NCBI RefSeq assembly: GCF_001905005.1
Contig: NZ_LWKZ01000023.1
Coordinates: 744,001 to 808,000 of the forward strand
Origin: Streptomyces sp. CB02923
Lineage (GTDB): Bacteria; Actinomycetota; Actinomycetes; Streptomycetales; Streptomycetaceae
Reading direction: 5' to 3'
DNA length: 64,000 nt
This document shows, in pieces, positions 60,521-64,000 of this stretch (position 1 is the stretch's first letter; every line of letters starts with the position of its first letter). A program made the position numbers and the translations under genes. The notes beneath the pieces were generated by a model. It did not search any database, was not told the DNA's origin, and saw only the letters and a list, made by a program, of their open reading frames with translations.

Positions 60521-61063
60521 ATGTCCGAGAAGATCACCTACGACCTCAACATCGCCACGGCCAACATCAATGACGCGGGCACCGACGCGACGGTGAAGAT
60601 CCAGCTCATCGGTGAGAAGGGCAAGAGCCCGGAGGTCGCGCTGGACAAGCCGGGAAACGACTTCGAGCAGGGCGACCACGACACCTACCGGGTCACCATC
60701 GACGACATCGGGGACCTGAAGAAGGTCCGGCTCTTCCACGACAACGGCGGAATGCAGCCCGGCTGGTGCCTCGGCGCGCTCTCGATCAGGTGGAGCACGT
60801 CGGAGCTCGGGACCGTGGCCGGGGGGCTGCCGGCCGAGAAGCTGACGGTGCAGCACTGGTGGCCGGAGCTCGGTGCGGTGAGCGGCACGGTGCGGGTGCA
60901 GGTGGACGGCAGCATCTTCGGCCTTCCCCAGGACGTGACGGTCAGCGGGGTATGGCTGGCCAAGGACTCGGGCGGAATCGACAAGACCTTCGATCTGAAG
61001 ACCAGCGGGCGGAAGGAAACCGTCCTGACCGCTCTGTCCGGCATAGGCGGGCCGCCGAGGTGA
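60521..61063 (+). CDS. PLAT/LH2-domain protein
   Basis: A 180-residue protein. Residues 3-95 form a PLAT/LH2 beta-sandwich (ITYDLNIATANINDAGTDATVKIQLIG, then FEQGDHDTYRVTIDDIGDLKKVRLFHDNGGMQPGWCLGALSI), a fold that binds lipids or membrane partners in lipoxygenases and lipases. The C-terminal half is beta-rich and unassigned. No signal peptide is seen. AAGGAGTCCC before ATG 60521 is strong, suggesting good expression. Stand-alone PLAT proteins are uncommon in bacteria; the role is unknown. Confidence 0.8.
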   Translation: MSEKITYDLNIATANINDAGTDATVKIQLIGEKGKSPEVALDKPGNDFEQGDHDTYRVTIDDIGDLKKVRLFHDNGGMQPGWCLGALSIRWSTSELGTVAGGLPAEKLTVQHWWPELGAVSGTVRVQVDGSIFGLPQDVTVSGVWLAKDSGGIDKTFDLKTSGRKETVLTALSGIGGPPR

Positions 61064-61186
61064 CGCATCGGCCGGACCTGTGAGCGGCTCCGGCCGCGCG
61101 GCGCATGGCGTCTGCCGGGTGGTCTGCGACGGTGTGGGGCGGGTGGTGCCCGGACTTGACGTGGGCCGACCGGACGCGGTGGGCGG

Positions 61187-61918
61187 GTGACCGGGCAGCC
61201 GGTGCCTGCGGTGCTGCCTCCGTGGCTGCGCGCGTGGCTCGGGCTGACGGCGGTCCTCGCCACGCTGACGGTTGTCGTGCTCGGGGTCCTCTACGCAGGC
61301 CACAGCGAACCCGGCACGGTGGACAGGTGGATCATCCAGCCGACGGCGGACAGTGTGCGGCCGCCCTTGCGGTACGTCGCTCTGGCCACGGATTTCCTGG
61401 GGGAGCCCGCCGGAGCGGCGACGCTGGTCGTGGCCGCCGTGACGGGCTGCCTGCTGCTGCGACGTCCACGCGCGGCGGTGCTCGTCGTCGTCGGCGTGGG
61501 CATGACCGTGGGGGCGGCGACGCTGCTCAAGTCCGTGGTGGGGCGCACCATCCACGGCGGGAATCTGTCCTACCCGAGCGGGCACGCCGCCTTCCTCACC
61601 GCGCTGGCCCTCGTGGTGGCGCTGCTCGTGACCGGCCGGTTCGGTCTCGGCAGGAGGGCCGGCGCGGTGCTCGTGCTCGCCGCGGCGCTGGTTGCCGGAG
61701 CCGTCATGGGATGGGCGCAGGTCGCTCTGGGCGCGCACTACCCGACCGACGTCCTCGGCGGCTGGTGCACCGCGCTGGCGGTGTTACCGGTGACCGCGTG
61801 GCTGGTCGACCGGACGGCCGACCGGCTGGGCGAGCGGACGGGCGACAGGACGGGCGAGCGGGCGGACGACAGGACGGGCGATCGGATGGGTGACGCCGGT
61901 CGGCAAGAGCGTCGCTGA
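61187..61918 (+). CDS. PAP2-family membrane phosphatase-like protein
   Basis: A 243-residue protein with about five to six membrane spans. Phosphatase motifs: LLKSVVGRTIHGG (K-x6-R, but Thr replaces the usual Pro), SYPSGHA (intact), and AQVALGAHYPTDVLGG, where the usual Ser-Arg before x5-H-x3-D is Ala-Gln. Loss of that arginine may weaken or abolish catalysis. The cytoplasmic tail is an imperfect repeat of DRTGE-like units from a DNA tandem repeat. GTG 61187 has a weak ribosome site. Substrates of intact relatives are lipid phosphates such as undecaprenyl diphosphate. Confidence 0.82.
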   Translation: MTGQPVPAVLPPWLRAWLGLTAVLATLTVVVLGVLYAGHSEPGTVDRWIIQPTADSVRPPLRYVALATDFLGEPAGAATLVVAAVTGCLLLRRPRAAVLVVVGVGMTVGAATLLKSVVGRTIHGGNLSYPSGHAAFLTALALVVALLVTGRFGLGRRAGAVLVLAAALVAGAVMGWAQVALGAHYPTDVLGGWCTALAVLPVTAWLVDRTADRLGERTGDRTGERADDRTGDRMGDAGRQERR

Positions 61919-61965
61919 CGTCACCTCAAGTCCTCGAACGCAACCTCCAGCTATCTCACCCGACG

Positions 61966-63291
61966 TCACGCCAAGCGGCGGAATACGGGCTTCACCGGTC
62001 GCCCGGCCAGCCAGGGCGTGGGGTCCGCGGCGTCCAGTGCCTTCCGGTACACCGCACACGCCCGCGCCACCACGTCGACCGTACGGTCGATGTCGGCGTC
62101 GTCGAGCGCGCTGCTCACCACGAACGACGGGGCCAGCACCCCGCCCGCGAGGAGTTGCCGCAGGAACAGGGTGCGGTACTGCTGCGACGGCTGCCGGTTC
62201 TCGTCGAGGGTGGCGAAGACCAGGTTGCTGGCCCGGCCCCGGACGACGACGTGGTCGCCGACGCCCATACCGGCCGCGGCCTCCCGGACACCGGCGGCCA
62301 GCCGTTCGCCGAGGGCGTGCAGCCGCGCGGTGACACCCTCCTCGACGTAGGTGGCGAGTACGGCCATCGCGGCTGCCAGGGAGTGCGTTTCCGCACCGTG
62401 CGTGGTGGACAGCAGGAACACCCGGTCGCGGGAGTGGCGCAGCCCGCCCCGCTCCATGAGGTCGCGGCGTCCGGCCAGCGCGGAGACGGCGAATCCGTTG
62501 CCCAGCGCCTTGCCGAACGTGGAGAGGTCGGGGACGACGCCGTACAGGCCCTGGGCGCCCGCCTCGGACCAGCGCAGGCCGGTGATCATCTCGTCGAAGA
62601 CCAGTACGCAGCCGTGCCGGTCGGCCAGTTCGCGCAGCCCGGCGAGGTAGCCGGGCGGGGGCTCGGTGTGGGTGGCGGGTTCGAGGATCAGGCAGGCGAC
62701 CTCGTCCCGGTACCGGGTGAGCAGCTCTTCCGCGGCGGCCAGGTCTCCGTAGGGAAACACCACGGTGAGGTCGGTGGTCGCCGTCGGAATGCCGGCGGAC
62801 ATCGGTGTGGTGCCGATGAACCAGTCGTCGACGGAGAAGAACGGATGGTCGGCGCAGAGGGCCACCCGCGGGCGCCCGGTGACGGCGCGGGCGAGGCGTA
62901 CCGCGGCGGTGGTGGCGTCGGAGCCGTTCTTCGCGAACTTCACCATCTCGGCGGTCGGCACGGTGGCCAGGAAACGTTCCGCGGCCTCGACCTCGACGAT
63001 GGACGGCCGGACGAAGTTGCTGCCGCGGCCGAGTTCCCGCCGCACCGCCTCCAGTACCCGGGGATGGGCGTGGCCGAGGCTGACCGACCGCAGGCCGGAG
63101 CCGTACTCGATGTAACGGTTGCCGTCGATGTCCCATACGTGGGCGCCGTGGCCGTGGCTGATGACCGGCGCCAGGTCCTCGGGGTACTGGTCGTCGCCCT
63201 TGGCGTAGGTGTGCGCGCCCCCGGGGACCAGGGCGTGCAGCCGCTCGTTCGCCAGCCGCGACCGGGGCAGGAGGAACTCTTCGCTGTCCAC
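61966..63291 (-). CDS. Class III PLP aminotransferase, glutamate-1-semialdehyde mutase-like
   Basis: A 441-residue fold-type I PLP enzyme: LVPGGAHTYAKGDDQYPEDLAPVI near the N-terminus, EYGSGLRSVSLGHAHP, FAKNGSDATTAAVRLARA, VFDEMITGLR and the Schiff-base lysine in STFGKALGNGFA. The GSA-mutase-like subgroup is used in tetrapyrrole synthesis, but copies beside sugar genes often aminate or epimerise other substrates. GTG 63291 has GAGGTCGGC. It lies 7 bases after the epimerase gene, so the same operon, pointing to a sugar or cell-surface pathway rather than haem (inference). Confidence 0.87.
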   Translation of the reverse strand: MDSEEFLLPRSRLANERLHALVPGGAHTYAKGDDQYPEDLAPVISHGHGAHVWDIDGNRYIEYGSGLRSVSLGHAHPRVLEAVRRELGRGSNFVRPSIVEVEAAERFLATVPTAEMVKFAKNGSDATTAAVRLARAVTGRPRVALCADHPFFSVDDWFIGTTPMSAGIPTATTDLTVVFPYGDLAAAEELLTRYRDEVACLILEPATHTEPPPGYLAGLRELADRHGCVLVFDEMITGLRWSEAGAQGLYGVVPDLSTFGKALGNGFAVSALAGRRDLMERGGLRHSRDRVFLLSTTHGAETHSLAAAMAVLATYVEEGVTARLHALGERLAAGVREAAAGMGVGDHVVVRGRASNLVFATLDENRQPSQQYRTLFLRQLLAGGVLAPSFVVSSALDDADIDRTVDVVARACAVYRKALDAADPTPWLAGRPVKPVFRRLA

Positions 63292-63298
63292 GCCGACC

Positions 63299-63850
63299 TC
63301 AGCTCTCGTGGGGGTGCAGGGCCTCGGCGAGGCTGGGCGCCTCGCGGTCCCGCCGTGACATCAAGGTGACCGGAAGCGGCCAGGGAATGGCGAGTTCCGG
63401 GTCGTCGAAGGCGATCGTCACGTCCTCGGCCGGATCGTGCGGGCGGTCGATCCGGTACGCGGTGTCGGCGGTCCCGGTCAGCGCCTGGAAGCCGTGCGCG
63501 CACCCGGCCGGGATGTAGAGCGTCACCTGCGTGTCGCCGGACAGCTCGAAGGAGGCCACGTTGCGGTAGGTCGGCGAGTCCGTCCGCAGATCCACGACGA
63601 CGTCGAAGATCCTCCCGTACGAGCACCGCACCAGCTTGGCCTCGCCGGCGCCGGAGCGCAGATGCAGGCCGCGCAGCACGCCCCGGGCCGAGCGGGACAT
63701 GCTGTCCTGGACGAACGCGTCCGGGTCCAGGCCCACCGAGCGGATCACGTCGGCGTCGAAGGTGCGGCAGAAGAAGCCGCGCTCGTCGGCGTACGGCGTC
63801 GGCTCGAACAGGTACGCGCCGTCGATCGCCGGGACTTCGGTCGCTTTCAT
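63299..63850 (-). CDS. dTDP-4-dehydrorhamnose 3,5-epimerase-like (RmlC family)
   Basis: A 183-residue cupin of the RmlC family: LFEPTPYADERGFFCRTFDAD, QDSMSRSARGVLRGLHLRSG with the catalytic His in LRGLHL, KLVRCSYGRIFDVVVDLR, and IPAGCAHGFQALT. These enzymes epimerise C3 and/or C5 of dTDP-4-keto-6-deoxyglucose. ATG 63850 overlaps the stop of the upstream gene (ATGA), so translation is coupled. Mono- or 3,5-epimerase activity cannot be separated by eye. Part of a deoxysugar or surface-polysaccharide operon that continues beyond the window. Confidence 0.88.
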   Translation of the reverse strand: MKATEVPAIDGAYLFEPTPYADERGFFCRTFDADVIRSVGLDPDAFVQDSMSRSARGVLRGLHLRSGAGEAKLVRCSYGRIFDVVVDLRTDSPTYRNVASFELSGDTQVTLYIPAGCAHGFQALTGTADTAYRIDRPHDPAEDVTIAFDDPELAIPWPLPVTLMSRRDREAPSLAEALHPHES

Positions 63851-64000
63851 GCAGTCTCCTGCCGCGCGTGGGTGTGCGGGTGGTCCGCGGTCGGGAACAG
63901 GGCCGCGGTCAAGACGGTGAACTGGTGCTCAAGGCGCCGTGCGGCGGCCGCGTTCCGCTCGGTGAGGGTCTGCCGCAGCTCCGCCGACCGCTGCTCCAGC
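63847..64000 (-). CDS. C-terminal end of an unidentified gene
   Basis: An open minus-strand frame enters from the right edge and stops at 63847 by ATGA overlap with the epimerase gene. The visible 50 residues (beginning LEQRSAELRQTLTERNAAAA, ending in a His-rich tail) look like a coiled-coil end. The overlap shows it is translated just before RmlC. Product unknown; a methyltransferase or other sugar-pathway protein would fit the setting. Confidence 0.6.
   Translation of the reverse strand, partial: LEQRSAELRQTLTERNAAAARRLEHQFTVLTAALFPTADHPHTHARQETA

Overview
The window looks like chromosomal DNA from a Streptomyces or close actinomycete. G+C is very high, GTG starts are common, neighbouring genes overlap by GTGA or ATGA, and the families are typical of the genus (XRE plus DUF397 pairs, DUF574 methyltransferases, LtrA, Tat-exported secreted proteins, NarL two-component systems). 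It reads as an accessory, arm-like region: two specialised-metabolite loci separated by regulators, transporters and decayed insertion sequences. No tRNA, rRNA, CRISPR array or replication origin was seen.

Positions 1-19232: after the tail of a TPR regulator comes a terpenoid locus. MEP-pathway genes lie at both ends on the minus strand: ispH with a trans-polyprenyl synthase on the left, dxs-ispG on the right. Between them a plus-strand run encodes an amidohydrolase, an esterase fused to a Baeyer-Villiger monooxygenase, an SDR, a class I terpene cyclase, a geranylgeranyl-reductase-type flavoprotein and a cis-prenyltransferase. LtrA, an IclR regulator, an ABC1/UbiB-type kinase and a small lysine-rich protein follow. 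The inferred logic is that dxs, ispG and ispH raise C5 supply, the trans- (and perhaps cis-) prenyltransferase builds the chain, the cyclase closes it, and the SDR, BVMO-esterase and reductase tailor it.

Positions 19233-37182: small redox genes, a DoxX/TetR pair with an unusual leaderless promoter, a Tat-exported glycosidase-like protein, a TolB-like lipoprotein, transposase fragments around an SDR, an epoxide hydrolase, an MFS exporter opposite a CGNR regulator, an ArsR-SRPBCC fusion, a two-component system and a methyltransferase.

Positions 37196-44991: a compact minus-strand RiPP operon. It holds a 50-residue cysteine-free precursor, a B12-type radical SAM enzyme, a MNIO (DUF692-like) oxidase, its probable partner, a second radical SAM enzyme and a DUF5825 protein, most overlapping by 4 nt, with a methyltransferase gene divergent upstream. 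This is the best candidate in the window for an undescribed system.

Positions 45005-64000: a secreted lamin-tail protein, a gene-poor 1.5 kb stretch, a zinc-finger/sigma-like pair, a DUF574 methyltransferase, an XRE/DUF397 pair, a TetX-like monooxygenase with its TetR regulator inside IS-like inverted repeats, a secreted lipase-like protein, a PaoABC-type molybdenum oxidoreductase, a PLAT-domain protein, a PAP2-family protein, and the edge of a sugar or cell-surface locus (class III aminotransferase, RmlC-like epimerase, one truncated gene).
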